Part shown: piece after piece, positions 1 through 8,660 of the stretch
Position numbering within the stretch: the stretch's first letter is position 1
How the letters are laid out: each line of letters opens with the position of its first letter
NCBI GenBank assembly: GCA_017476005.1
Contig: JAFVEM010000005.1
Span: forward strand, 1 to 63,920
Direction of reading: 5' to 3'
Source: Selenomonadaceae bacterium
Lineage (GTDB): Bacteria; Bacillota; Negativicutes; Selenomonadales; Selenomonadaceae
Length of the DNA stretch: 63,920 nt
Made by a program: the position numbers and the translations under genes
The notes under the pieces: model-generated
The model's input: the letters and a program-made list of their open reading frames with translations, nothing else
Database searches by the model: none
What the model was told of the DNA's origin: nothing

Positions 1-6
1 CATCAC

Positions 7-30
7 GCCCCGGCTACGGGGCTTTTCTTA
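7..30 (+). terminator. Rho-independent terminator
   Basis: A perfect 6-bp stem (GCCCCG/CGGGGC) with a GCTA loop is followed by TTTTCTTA. It would end transcription of a plus-strand gene lying left of the window. Confidence 0.7.
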
Positions 31-60
31 TAGATAGAGTTTGACTTTTTGATTTTGACA

Positions 61-120
61 CCCCTAAAAATGTAAGGGTTAGGAAAAATGTGAGAGTTCA
101 AAGGAAAAATGTAAGCGTAT
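61..120. repeat. Three direct repeats AAAAATGTRAGNGT, possible IS21-type end
   Basis: The core AAAAATGT occurs at 66-73, 84-91 and 105-112, each copy followed by A/G-AG-N-GT, so the spacing is 18 and 21 bp. Clusters of about 20-bp-spaced repeats beginning near a TG dinucleotide (TGACACCCC, about 56-64) are typical of IS21-family transposon ends. No transposase is left here. The cluster sits exactly where the following recombinase loses its 5' part, so it may be the residue of an insertion that removed it. The IS21 assignment is inference. Confidence 0.4.
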
Positions 121-130
121 CAAAGTAACG

Positions 131-1291
131 GTGCAGGGGGAATTATTGATAACAATTCTCAGTAGCCTAGCCCAGGAGGAGAGCCGCAGCATTTCGGAAA
201 ATGTCAAATGGGGCAAAAGGAAAAGTTTTGCCGATGGAAAAGTATGCGTACCCTTTACCCATTTGCTTGGTTATGAGAGAGGTGCAGACGGGAATCTTGC
301 CATCAATGACGAAGAAGCGGAAACCGTCCGATTGATCTACAAACTTTTCATGAGTGGGCTTTCCTATCAAGCTATTGCCAACGAACTGACAAAGAGGCAG
401 ATAAAGACTCCCGGAGGAAAAGATAGCTGGTGTCCAACCACGGTGAAAAGCATTCTGACATCCGAGAAAATGAAGGGCGACGCACTCCTGCAGAAAACCT
501 ATATCGAGGATTTCCTGACGAAGAAACAAGTCAAGAATCGAGGGCAGATTCCGCAGTATTATGTGACGGGAAATCATGAAGCAATTATTTCCCCTGAAAC
601 TTTTGACTTGGTGCAGACCGAAATTGCCAGACGGAGAAAAGGACGGGGGAAATACAGCGGGGTGAGCATATTTTCAAATCGAATCAAATGCGGGGATTGC
701 GGTTCATGGTTTGGCTCCAAAGTCTGGCATTCCAACGATAAATATCGCAGAGTCATCTGGCAATGCAACCACAAATTTCAAGGAAAGAAATGCGAAACAC
801 CACATCTGACGGAGGACGAGATAAAAGCGACATTCGTCACAGCATTTAATCGGCTGTTTGAGAGCAGGAACGAAATTCTCGCCAATATCAAGACGGTGCA
901 GACGGAAATTTGCAACACGGCAGATTTAGAAACCGAGCGCGACAAGCTGGCAAGGGAAATGCAAGTGGTATCGGAAATGGCAAAGAACGCCATTAGAAAA
1001 AACGCTGCCATTGCCCAAGACCAAAACGAATACCAAAAACGCTATGACGAGCTGGTGAAACAGTACGAGGATACCAAAGCGGCATACGAAAAAAAGGTGG
1101 AGCAGATTGAAAGTATGACGGCAAGGAACAGCTTGCTGAACAGCTTTTCCAAGGAACTCCGCAAACAGGAGAATATCCTCACGGAATTTGACGAGGGGCT
1201 GTGGGGGAGTTTGGTGGATTTTATGACCGTCCACAGCAAAGAGGATATCGAGGTGACCTTTAAGGATGGAACGACAATTCGGATAGTTTGA
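131..1291 (+). pseudogene. Large serine recombinase, N-terminally truncated
   Basis: The reading frame begins with GELLITILSSLAQEESRSIS, which corresponds to the end of the resolvase catalytic domain of large serine recombinases. The recombinase domain, a zinc-ribbon region (CGDCGSWFGSKVW and later Cys/His residues) and a C-terminal coiled coil follow. The N-terminal 130 or so residues with the catalytic YARVS serine are missing; the intact layout can be seen in the relative at 6278-7851. The only usable start is GTG 131, without a convincing ribosome-binding site. Such proteins integrate and excise mobile elements. This copy cannot catalyse strand exchange, although its DNA-binding part could persist. 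It ends just before a terminator. Confidence 0.75.
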
Positions 1292-1298
1292 CAAATTA

Positions 1299-1329
1299 TC
1301 GGCGTGGCTTCGGCTGCGCCGATTTTTTT
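1299..1329 (+). terminator. Rho-independent terminator of the first recombinase
   Basis: Stem TCGGCG/CGCCGA encloses an inner GC-TTCG-GC hairpin and is followed by seven T. A near-identical copy, with the same flanking ACAAT/TGACAAT context, lies at 4690-4721. Confidence 0.7.
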
Positions 1330-1398
1330 CGTTATGGCAGGAGTGCATGACTGATTGTCGAATATGTAGGAAGAAAATAGGAAAGCAGAGGTGGGACC

Positions 1399-2298
1399 AT
1401 GATAGTGAGTGCCAGCCGCCGGACGGACATCCCGGCATTTTACTTCGACTGGTTCTGTGAGCGCCTACGGGATGGCTATGTGGACGTGGTGAATCCCTTC
1501 AACCGCAAGCAAGTGAGCCGAATCTCCCTAAAGCCGGAAGCCGTGGACTGTATCGTATTCTGGACAAAAGACCCTGCGCCCATGCTCGGAGGATTGGACA
1601 AGCTGTCCTCTTATCCCTATTATGTGCAAATCTCCATTACGCCATACTGCAAGGACATAGAGGCGAATCTTCGCCCCAAGGCGGACATCATCAAGACAGT
1701 GCAGGCACTATCTCGGCGACTGGGCAGGAGACGAGTGGTATGGCGGTATGACCCCATTCTGCTCAATGGGGCTTATCCGATTGGTTTCCATTTGGAGTGG
1801 TTCAAAGATACGCTTGAGAAACTTGCTCCTTATGTGGAGCGGTGCATTATCAGCTTCATCGACCTTTATGCCAAAGCACGGAAAAATACGCAGGGACTAA
1901 ACCTCCATGAATTGTCCGAAGCCGAGATGGAAGAGTTGGCGGCAGGACTGTCGCAGATAGCCAAAGGAAGTGGTGTAACGCTCCAGACTTGCTCCGAGAA
2001 GATGGACCTCGGCCGATACGGCATAGGCCACGGAGCCTGCATCGACGGCGGTCTGGTGGAACACATCACAGGCAAGCCTGTCAAAGTTGGCAAAGCGAAA
2101 AGCCAGCGTCCCCTATGCAACTGTGTAGAGAGTTTCGATATCGGAGCTTACGATACTTGTATTCACGGCTGCCGCTACTGCTATGCAAACGCAAGCGCGG
2201 AAAAGGCACGGCAAGGATTCCATGAGCATGATCCCAGGGCATCGGTATTGACCGGGGAACTCACGGGCAATGAGAAAATAACCGTGCATGAAGGGTAG
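1399..2298 (+). CDS. DUF1848 family protein
   Basis: The 299-aa protein begins MIVSASRRTDIPAFY and contains VNPFNRKQ and FWTKDPAPM, signatures I recognise from the DUF1848 family, whose biochemical role is not known to me. Near the C-terminus CNCVESFDIGAYDTC is followed by HGCRYCYAN, a cysteine cluster (CxC, then CxxxCxxC) that could bind a metal or iron-sulfur centre, as in radical-SAM-like proteins. The start is ATG 1399 behind GAGGTGGGACC. It is the first gene of a redox cargo lying between two duplicated recombinase terminators. It converges on the HxlR regulator gene. Confidence 0.7.
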   Translation: MIVSASRRTDIPAFYFDWFCERLRDGYVDVVNPFNRKQVSRISLKPEAVDCIVFWTKDPAPMLGGLDKLSSYPYYVQISITPYCKDIEANLRPKADIIKTVQALSRRLGRRRVVWRYDPILLNGAYPIGFHLEWFKDTLEKLAPYVERCIISFIDLYAKARKNTQGLNLHELSEAEMEELAAGLSQIAKGSGVTLQTCSEKMDLGRYGIGHGACIDGGLVEHITGKPVKVGKAKSQRPLCNCVESFDIGAYDTCIHGCRYCYANASAEKARQGFHEHDPRASVLTGELTGNEKITVHEG

Positions 2299-2329
2299 AG
2301 GTTTCCATGGAAGGGCAGGACACTCCGTG

Positions 2330-2668
2330 TCATGTTTCAGGTCGATTCTCAGTTCCCCAATCGCATAGCTTGTCGAGTACATTGACGAGGGAACGCCCAC
2401 GGGCAGTAAGGGAATATTCCACCTTTGGCGGCATCTGGCTATAGACGGTACGCACAATCAAACCGTCAGCCTCTAGTTCCTTCAACTTCTGGCTGAGCGT
2501 CTTGTCTGCCACCTTTTTCAAATATCGTTGCATCTCATTGAAGCGCACCGGCTCATATTCCATCAGGCAGTACAGGATGATGGGCTTGTACTTGCCGGAG
2601 ATTAAGGATAGGGTATAGCTGTATCCCGTATCATCAAAGTTCGCGTCCTCAATTCGTTTCTTTTCCAT
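2330..2668 (-). CDS. HxlR-family winged-helix transcriptional regulator
   Basis: The 112-aa protein has the HxlR (MarR-like) winged-helix pattern: SLISGKYKPIILYCL, RFNEMQRYLKKVADKTLSQ and ELEADGLIVRTVY. Members commonly respond to electrophiles, quinones or aldehydes and often control adjacent oxidoreductase genes. It is divergent from the flavoprotein genes at 2787 and shares a 118-bp intergenic region with them. That region contains an AAGTAC-N15-GTACTT palindrome overlapping a plausible promoter, so control of its neighbours and itself is likely. No redox cysteine is conspicuous in the DNA-binding part; there is one Cys near the start of the winged helix and one in the C-terminal tail. Confidence 0.85.
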   Translation of the reverse strand: MEKKRIEDANFDDTGYSYTLSLISGKYKPIILYCLMEYEPVRFNEMQRYLKKVADKTLSQKLKELEADGLIVRTVYSQMPPKVEYSLTARGRSLVNVLDKLCDWGTENRPET

Positions 2669-2683
2669 AGCTTACCTCCAAGT

Positions 2684-2736
2684 AAGTACCTAACAAAATT
2701 ATCAGTACTTGATTTGTATTTGGCTTTGCGTATAAT
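2684..2736 (+). promoter_or_regulatory. HxlR operator and promoter of the flavoprotein genes
   Basis: The perfect inverted repeat AAGTAC (2684-2689) and GTACTT (2705-2710), with a 15-bp spacer, lies in the divergent intergenic region. Its right arm overlaps the -35 element TTGATT (2709-2714), which is 16 bp from TATAAT (2731-2736). Repressor binding here would block RNA polymerase. AAGTA/TACTT-type palindromes are known for HxlR/YodB regulators. Binding is inferred. Confidence 0.55.
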
Positions 2737-2786
2737 AATATACGGAACAAAAGCTAATGTCAATCTGCAAAGAGGAGAGCGAAAAT

Positions 2787-3332
2787 ATGAGCAAAAAAAT
2801 TGTAGTGATTACGGGAAGTCCACGAAAAAATGGAAACAGCTTCCAGATGACGGAGGCATTCATCAAGAGAGCCGAGGAACTTGGACACAGCATCATCCGC
2901 TTTGATGCTGCTTTTCTGAATCTTGGCGGCTGCCATGCCTGCGAAACCTGCTACTCTAAAGGACGAGCCTGCACTTTTGATGACGACTTCAACAAGATCG
3001 CCCCTGCCATATTGGAAGCCGATGCCGTACTGTGGAGTACGCCGGTCTATTGGTACAGCATTCCGGCGCAAATCAAGTGCGTACTCGACAAGCTGTTTTC
3101 CTTCGTGGTGGGTGGAAAGGAATTTGCAGGCAAAGAATACGGCGTTATTACCTGTTGCGAAGAAAGCGACATGAGCGTCATGGACGGGGTTCGTATGCCC
3201 CTCAAGCGTTCCGCCGATCTCCTTAAATGGAACCTCGTGGGCGAGGTGGCAATCCCAAGTGTGCTGAAAATCGGCGACATCGACAAGACCGATGGCGCTT
3301 TTCAGGCAGCCGCATTGGCAGAAAAATTTTGA
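2787..3332 (+). CDS. NADPH-dependent FMN reductase-like flavoprotein
   Basis: The 181-aa protein starts MSKKIVVITGSPRKNGNS, the FMN-phosphate loop (GSPRKxGN) of the iron-sulfur flavoprotein/NADPH-dependent FMN reductase family. GCHACETCYSKGRAC resembles the cysteine motif of iron-sulfur flavoproteins, and STPVYWYSIPAQIKC matches the second FMN-contact segment. Start ATG 2787 follows AGAGGAGA. It is a cytoplasmic flavin oxidoreductase whose substrate cannot be read from sequence. It is first in a row of three flavodoxin-fold genes, probably repressed by the divergent HxlR protein. Confidence 0.8.
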   Translation: MSKKIVVITGSPRKNGNSFQMTEAFIKRAEELGHSIIRFDAAFLNLGGCHACETCYSKGRACTFDDDFNKIAPAILEADAVLWSTPVYWYSIPAQIKCVLDKLFSFVVGGKEFAGKEYGVITCCEESDMSVMDGVRMPLKRSADLLKWNLVGEVAIPSVLKIGDIDKTDGAFQAAALAEKF

Positions 3333-3350
3333 TGAGGAGGCATGACAGTC

Positions 3351-3914
3351 ATGGCGAAGAAAATCATTATTTTAAACGGGAGTCCCCGACCCAAAGGCAA
3401 TACGGCATCTCTGGTTGCCGAGTTTGCCAAGGGAGCGAAAGAAGCCAACTGCGAGGTTACGGTGTTTGAACTGGACAAGATGGATATTCATGGCTGCAAA
3501 GGCTGTTTCGGCGGTGGGAAAGACTCGGAGCACCCCTGTGTACAGCGGGATGATATGGAGAAGATTTATCCCGTGTATCGCGGGGCTGATGTAGTGGTTT
3601 TGGCAACACCTCTCTACTACTGGAACTTCAGCGGACAGCTACGCACTGCCTTTGACCGTTTGTTTGCTGTGGCAGAGTGCGATCCGAATTATCGCAATCC
3701 CCAAAAGGAATCTGTCCTTCTCATGGCAGCGGAAGGCTACGGATTCGATGATGCTCTTTCCTACTACAAAAATCTTATGAAACATCTTGGTTGGAAGGAG
3801 TTGGGGACTGTCCTGGCCGGTGGCGTGATGAAAGTCGGTGACATTCAAGGGCATAAGGAACTGAAAGATGCATACGAGCTTGGCAAAGCTGTTGCCGGTG
3901 GGAACGGCCTCTGA
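3351..3914 (+). CDS. Flavodoxin-fold NAD(P)H oxidoreductase
   Basis: The 187-aa protein has the same architecture as the gene before it: IIILNGSPRPKGNTASL for the FMN phosphate, GCKGCFGG with nearby HPCVQ as possible cysteine ligands, and ATPLYYWNFSGQLRTAFDR. Start ATG 3351 is chosen because AGGAGG lies 10 bp upstream. The ATG at 3342 would be only 1 bp from that site. The gap to the upstream gene is 18 bp, so co-transcription is expected. It is related to, but clearly diverged from, its upstream neighbour. Confidence 0.8.
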   Translation: MAKKIIILNGSPRPKGNTASLVAEFAKGAKEANCEVTVFELDKMDIHGCKGCFGGGKDSEHPCVQRDDMEKIYPVYRGADVVVLATPLYYWNFSGQLRTAFDRLFAVAECDPNYRNPQKESVLLMAAEGYGFDDALSYYKNLMKHLGWKELGTVLAGGVMKVGDIQGHKELKDAYELGKAVAGGNGL

Positions 3915-3940
3915 AAGGATGCTGTTTGTGAGGTCAGCCG

Positions 3941-4012
3941 ATGGGCATTTATGATGAGATACGGTCTGACATCATTATGGCGCAGGCTTCTGTCAAGTTT
4001 GTGAAGAGGTGA
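3941..4012 (+). other. Possible 23-codon leader or gene remnant
   Basis: A short frame (starts MGIYDEIRSD, ends KFVKR) fills the gap between two flavoprotein genes. Its stop codon sits inside the GAGGTGA ribosome-binding site of the next gene. It has no recognisable domain. It may be the tail of a lost gene or a translational coupler, and it is weakly supported. Confidence 0.2.
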
Positions 4013-4016
4013 TTTT

Positions 4017-4646
4017 GTGAAAAGAATCTTGTTATTTCTCATGATTGGCTTGGTATCTGTATGCTTCGCTGCCTGTGGAAATGACACGGCCAACAAAAGC
4101 AGCGAGAATGTAAATTCGTCGGAGAAGCGTATCTTGGTAGCATATTTTTCTCGTGCCGACGAGAACACGGGAGGCGTTGGCTATATCGAGAAAGGGAATA
4201 CACGCATTCTGGCTGAAATGCTTGCTGAGATGACCAAGGCGGATTTGTTCGAAATCAAGCCGACCAAGCCATATCCCAAAGAATACATACCGGCAACGGA
4301 AGTGGCCAAGCAGGAAAAAGAAGAGAATACGCGGCCTGAGATTGTGGGGGAACTGCCGGATATCCAGAAATACGATGTGATTCTTCTCGGATACCCAATC
4401 TGGTGGAGCGATTTGCCAATGGCGGTTTATACTTTTCTTGAGAGAGAGAATTTCTCTGGAAAAGTCATCGCCCCCTTTTGTACACATGAGGGAAGTGGCA
4501 TCGGCAGCACAGAACAATATATAGAAAAAGCAACCCAGGCAAAAGTATTGAACGGACTTGAAATGCGCGGAAGCATGGCGCAGAATTCGCCACAGGAGGC
4601 AAAAGAGGAACTTGCCAAGTGGCTGGATGCCATTGGCTTGAAGTAA
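4017..4646 (+). CDS. Lipoprotein flavodoxin
   Basis: The 209-aa protein has a lipoprotein signal (hydrophobic MKRILLFLMIGLVSVC, lipobox FAAC with acylated Cys at about residue 20), a short polar linker and a flavodoxin domain. The domain shows RILVAYFSRADEN (FMN-binding loop), GNTRILAEML, and LLGYPIWWSDLPMAVYTFL. It would be an anchored electron carrier outside the cytoplasmic membrane, perhaps exchanging electrons with the cytoplasmic flavoproteins upstream through a membrane partner not seen here. Start is GTG 4017 after GAGGTGATTTT. Confidence 0.8.
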   Translation: MKRILLFLMIGLVSVCFAACGNDTANKSSENVNSSEKRILVAYFSRADENTGGVGYIEKGNTRILAEMLAEMTKADLFEIKPTKPYPKEYIPATEVAKQEKEENTRPEIVGELPDIQKYDVILLGYPIWWSDLPMAVYTFLERENFSGKVIAPFCTHEGSGIGSTEQYIEKATQAKVLNGLEMRGSMAQNSPQEAKEELAKWLDAIGLK

Positions 4647-4689
4647 ACCTCCATGGAGGATATCAAGGCGTATGATAAAATGACAATTT

Positions 4690-4721
4690 TCGGTGTGGCT
4701 TCGGCTACGCCGATTTTTTTT
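4690..4721 (+). terminator. Rho-independent terminator, duplicate of the one at 1299
   Basis: Stem TCGGTG/CGCCGA (one G-T pair) with the same TGGCTTCGGCT core as the 1299 terminator, then eight T. It closes the flavoprotein transcript. Confidence 0.7.
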
Positions 4722-4767
4722 GCAAAAATCGTGAGATACCCCATCAGATAAGGCTTGATAAACCTTC

Positions 4768-4837
4768 CCAACGATTGCTCTTTTGAAATTTTGCACCCGG
4801 TGCATAATCGTTGGACGGTACAATCGTTGTAATCGTT
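4768..4837. repeat. Nested palindrome and AATCGTT repeats beside a recombinase
   Basis: CCAACGATT (4768-4776) and AATCGTTGG (4806-4814) form a perfect 9-bp inverted repeat around the 13-nt palindrome TGCACCCGGTGCA (4792-4804). AATCGTT recurs in direct orientation at 4806, 4822 and 4831. The position, just upstream of a serine recombinase fragment, suggests a recombination or protein-binding site. This role is inference. Confidence 0.35.
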
Positions 4838-4859
4838 TAAATGGTGTGATTGTATTATT

Positions 4860-6296
4860 TTCATTGTCTTATCGAAATCCATTAGTCGTTTCGCGAGGAA
4901 CACGGTTGATTTGCTCAACACCGTGCGTCACCTGCGGGAACTTGGCATCGAAGTAAGATTTGAGAAGGAGCGCATCAATTCCTTGTCCGAGGACGGGGAA
5001 ATCATGCTCACCTTGCTTGCCTCCTTCTCGCAAGAGGAAAGCCGCTCCATAAGCGAAAATGTCAAATGGAGTATTAAAAAGAGATTCGAGCAAGGCATAC
5101 CAAACTCCTTCTGCATTTACGGCTACCGATGGGACGGAGAGAAATTTGTGGTTGTGCCGGAGGAAGCAAAGATTGTTCGTCTCATTTACGACAATTTTCT
5201 CCACGGAATGTCTGCCGAGCAAACGGAAAAACAACTCGCCGAAACGGGAGTAAAATCCTACACGGGACAGCATTTCTCCAATATGTCCATCAGAGCCATT
5301 TTGAAGAATGAGAAGTACACGGGCAATATGCTTTTGCAGAAAGAGTACACGCCAAGCCACATCGACCACAAGACCAAGAAGAATAACGGCAAATTGCCCC
5401 AATACTGGGTTGCCGATTCTCACGAGGCGATTATTCCGCTCGAAACTTTCCAAGCCGTGCAAGAGGAAATCAAACGGCGCAGAGAACTGGGTGCGCTTGC
5501 CAATCCGCACATTCCTACCAGTTGCTTCACCAGCAAATTGAAATGCGCCCAATGCGGCAAAAGCTATCGGCGGCATCAATACAAGCGTGTGAACGATACG
5601 GCGGCTAACTGGGAATGTAGAAATAAGGGCAAATGCGATGCCAAATCCATCCCGGAGCCTGCGTTAAAAGAGGCTTGCCGTCAAGTCTTGGAGTTAGAGG
5701 AATTTGACGAGAGCATTTTCTTGGCAAGGGTAGAAACCATCACCGTACACCAAGACAATCTGCTCATCTTCCACATGAAAGACGGAAATGAAATCAGCCA
5801 CTCTTGGGAATTTAAATCCACGGCAAGGAAGGATTGGTGGACAAAGGAACAGCGAGATAGAATGTCGGCATACCAAAAGAAGAATCCATCCCCCAAGAAA
5901 GGCACTTCATGTTTGACCGGGCATATCCGTTGCGAGAAATGCGGAGAAAACTTCCATCGGCAGATGTATAAGCGAGCGTCCGGGGAGAAAGATGCGCGAT
6001 GGTTTTGCTCATCGCATTGCGGCATTGGTGGCATTTTTGAGGATACGGTTCAAGACATTTGCGCCAAGGCAATGGGCTTGTCCGAATTTGATGCAGACGC
6101 TTTTCGTGAGCAGATTGACCATGTTGGCATTGTCGTCAAGGGACAGCTCTCCATCTACTTCAAAGACGGACGCATCTATAACGGCACATGGTCTACGAAA
6201 AAACGGATGCCGCCTCTTTCCGAAGAGCATAAGCGTTGCATCGGCGAGGCTTCAAGAAAATACTGGAGGGAGAGAAGATGTCGGCAAGAAACGTGA
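4860..6296 (+). pseudogene. Large serine recombinase, N-terminally truncated
   Basis: Homology can be read from about 4872 (SKSISRFARNTVD), in the second half of the resolvase domain. It continues through the recombinase domain and two zinc-ribbon blocks (CAQCGKSYRR and CEKCGENFHRQMY), which is one more than in the two relatives. The catalytic serine region is absent and there is no ATG upstream. TTG 4911 is the first common start codon but lies inside the domain. It overlaps the next recombinase by 19 bp, so the pair was once a translationally coupled operon. The break point differs from that of the fragment at 131, which argues for independent losses. Confidence 0.75.
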
Positions 6297-7851
6297 CCAC
6301 CATTCCCGCAACCATCACGAGGTTTACCCACACGCCACTTGCGGCGAGGAAGAAACGTCGAACGGCGGGATATGCCCGTGTCTCCACGGACAGCGATGAG
6401 CAGTTTACCAGTTACGCCGCTCAAGTTGATTATTACGAAAAATACATTAAAAGCCGTGATGATTGGGAGTTCGTTTCCGTCTATACGGATGAGGGAATAA
6501 GCGGAACAAGCACGGCACATCGGGAAGGTTTCAAGGCTATGATTGCCGATGCCTTGGCGGGAAAAATAGATTTAATTGTGACGAAATCGGTTAGCCGTTT
6601 TGCCAGAAACACCGTTGATTCCTTAACGACCGTGCGCCAACTTAAAGAAAAAGGAATTGAAATTTATTTTGAAAAAGAGAACATCTGGACGCTGGATTCC
6701 AAAGGCGAACTTCTCATTTCCATAATGTCGAGCCTCGCTCAAGAGGAAAGCCGGAGCATTTCGGAGAATGTAACTTGGGGACAGAGAAAACGATTTGCCG
6801 ATGGAAAAGTAACCGTCCCGTTTGGAAGGTTTCTCGGTTACGACAAAGGCGAGGACGGAAATCTTGTTTTGAACACCGATGAAGCGGTTATCGTCAAGCG
6901 GATTTACGCCATGTTCCTTCAAGGCATGACTCCCTACGGAATAGCAACAAAGCTCACAAAAGAGCAAATTCCTACGCCGGGGAAAAGGGAAAAATGGAGC
7001 GTCAGCACGGTAAAGAGCATACTCGGAAACGAAAAATACAAAGGCGATGCCCTGCTCCAAAAATCCTACACCATAGACTTTCTCACCAAGAAGAAGAAAA
7101 TCAACGAGGGCGAAATTCCCCAATACTATGTAACCGCCAATCATGAAGCCATAATCGCGCCGGAGATTTTCGACATGGTGCAGAGGGAATTGGCACGACG
7201 ATGTAAGGGACGCAACCGCCACAGCGGAGTCCATGACTTTTCGGGGAAAATCAAATGCGGCGAGTGCGGCAGTTGGTACGGCTCGAAGGTGTGGCACAGC
7301 AATGACAAATACCGCAGAGTCATATGGCAATGCAACCACAAATACGATGGGAAGAAATGCTCTACTCCCCATGTGGACGACAAAACCATCGAGGCATTGT
7401 TTATAAAAGCCGTCAATAAGATGATTTCCGAAAAAGATGCCATTGTCGCCGATTATGAGGCTATCAAGACCATGCTTTTCTCCACGGAGGAGCTTTCGGC
7501 AAAGGAGACGGAACTCAAACAGGAGATGGAAGTGGTAGCCGGAATGATATACAAGACTGTATCAACGAAAATGCCCGTGTTGCCCTTGACCAGACGGATT
7601 TTCAAAACCGCTACGAATCCCTCGTCAAACGGTTTGACGATACCAAGGCAAGCTACGATGCAGTTTGTGCCGAGATGGATGATAAGCGAATTAGGCAAGC
7701 CACCGTAGAGCAGTTTCTCACAGACCTTGCCAAGCATGATACCGTAATGACGGAGTTCGAGCCGGAGGCTTGGCACTCGTTGATAGATTTTGTGATGGTT
7801 TATAGCACGGAGGATATTCGGTTTACCTTTAAGAACGGGAAAGAGATTTAA
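6278..7851 (+). pseudogene. Large serine recombinase with a C-terminal frameshift
   Basis: The start ATG 6278 (MSARNVTTIP) follows GGAGGGAGAGAAG. The N-terminal resolvase domain is complete, with YARVSTD and presumed nucleophile Ser36, and TKSVSRFARNTVDSL later. The recombinase domain and zinc ribbon (CGECGSWYGSKVW) follow. At about 7553 (TACAAGACTGT) the frame breaks. The original frame stops at 7708, whereas the +1-shifted frame continues with family-typical sequence (ENARVALDQTDFQNRYESL to EDIRFTFKNGKEI) and stops at 7851. One missing base explains this. The lost part is the C-terminal coiled coil, so partial activity is conceivable. It closely resembles the fragment at 131-1291. Confidence 0.8.
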
Positions 7852-7853
7852 GA

Positions 7854-7889
7854 GGGAGTCCTGCCAAATTGGGTGGGACTCCCTTTTTT
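7854..7889 (+). terminator. Rho-independent terminator
   Basis: GGGAGTCC (7854-7861) pairs with GGACTCCC (7876-7883), followed by six T. It ends the recombinase transcript and faces the convergent Sel1-type gene. Confidence 0.75.
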
Positions 7890-7897
7890 CTTCAGAT

Positions 7898-8602
7898 TTA
7901 TTTTGCCGTTTTTCCCATTTCCTGTACTATGTCAAAAATAAATGCAAAAGCCTCATCCTCACCGTTTTTTGAAGCGTATTCCAGATATTTTATTGCCTGC
8001 ACCAAGTTCTCTCTGTCAGGTTTAGGTTCTTCTTCAGGACAAGTATTGTAGTTTTTACTGTCAGAGTACCACCTGTTTAAATATATTTCGCCAAGCCGAA
8101 ACGCTGCCGATGAATCTCCGTGATTAGCTGCTTTGATATAAAACAATTCGTTATCATACGGCCAAATCGTTCTCTTTTCACTTAGCATCTTATACAGGTA
8201 TCCTCTCTTTCTTTCCATAACCTCCTTAAATATCGGTTTTTCACCATTTCTCGACAAGTATTCCAAAAAAGCGTGATGATAATATGCTCCAGAACTGCCC
8301 CTGCAATACAAATCAAGCTCGAAGAGTTCTCCTATCCAATAATTCGTATCCAATTTCCCCGCATCAACGGCTTTTTCAAACCAGTATAATGCAGACAATA
8401 TACCTTCCATACAATCTGTATCGTCGCTTTCAGCTTCATCTACAGTTTTGTAGTCGTCGGTGGCTTTTCGTTTTATATGCCAAAAATAATCGAGTCCTAT
8501 CTCCTCCATTGCAGAAGCATCGCCATTTGCCGCTTGCCTCGTCAAATATTGGATATCCCTACGTAATTCCAATTCTTTCATACGCTTAGTAAAATACCAC
8601 AT
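7898..8602 (-). CDS. Sel1-like repeat protein
   Basis: The 234-aa protein has helical repeats of the Sel1/TPR type: ANGDASAMEEIGLDYF, SALYWFEKAVDAGKLD, AANHGDSSAAFRLGEIYLN and AIKYLEYASKNGEDEA. Such repeats mediate protein-protein contacts. No catalytic domain or signal peptide is seen. ATG 8602 follows GAAGGTGAAG. The gene is AT-rich and stands alone between mobile debris and a small operon, so it is probably accessory. Its function is unknown. Confidence 0.6.
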   Translation of the reverse strand: MWYFTKRMKELELRRDIQYLTRQAANGDASAMEEIGLDYFWHIKRKATDDYKTVDEAESDDTDCMEGILSALYWFEKAVDAGKLDTNYWIGELFELDLYCRGSSGAYYHHAFLEYLSRNGEKPIFKEVMERKRGYLYKMLSEKRTIWPYDNELFYIKAANHGDSSAAFRLGEIYLNRWYSDSKNYNTCPEEEPKPDRENLVQAIKYLEYASKNGEDEAFAFIFDIVQEMGKTAK

Positions 8603-8660
8603 TAATTCTTCACCTTCGTTTTACTGAACATGGAATCGCTTAAGGTGTATCTTCCAAATA

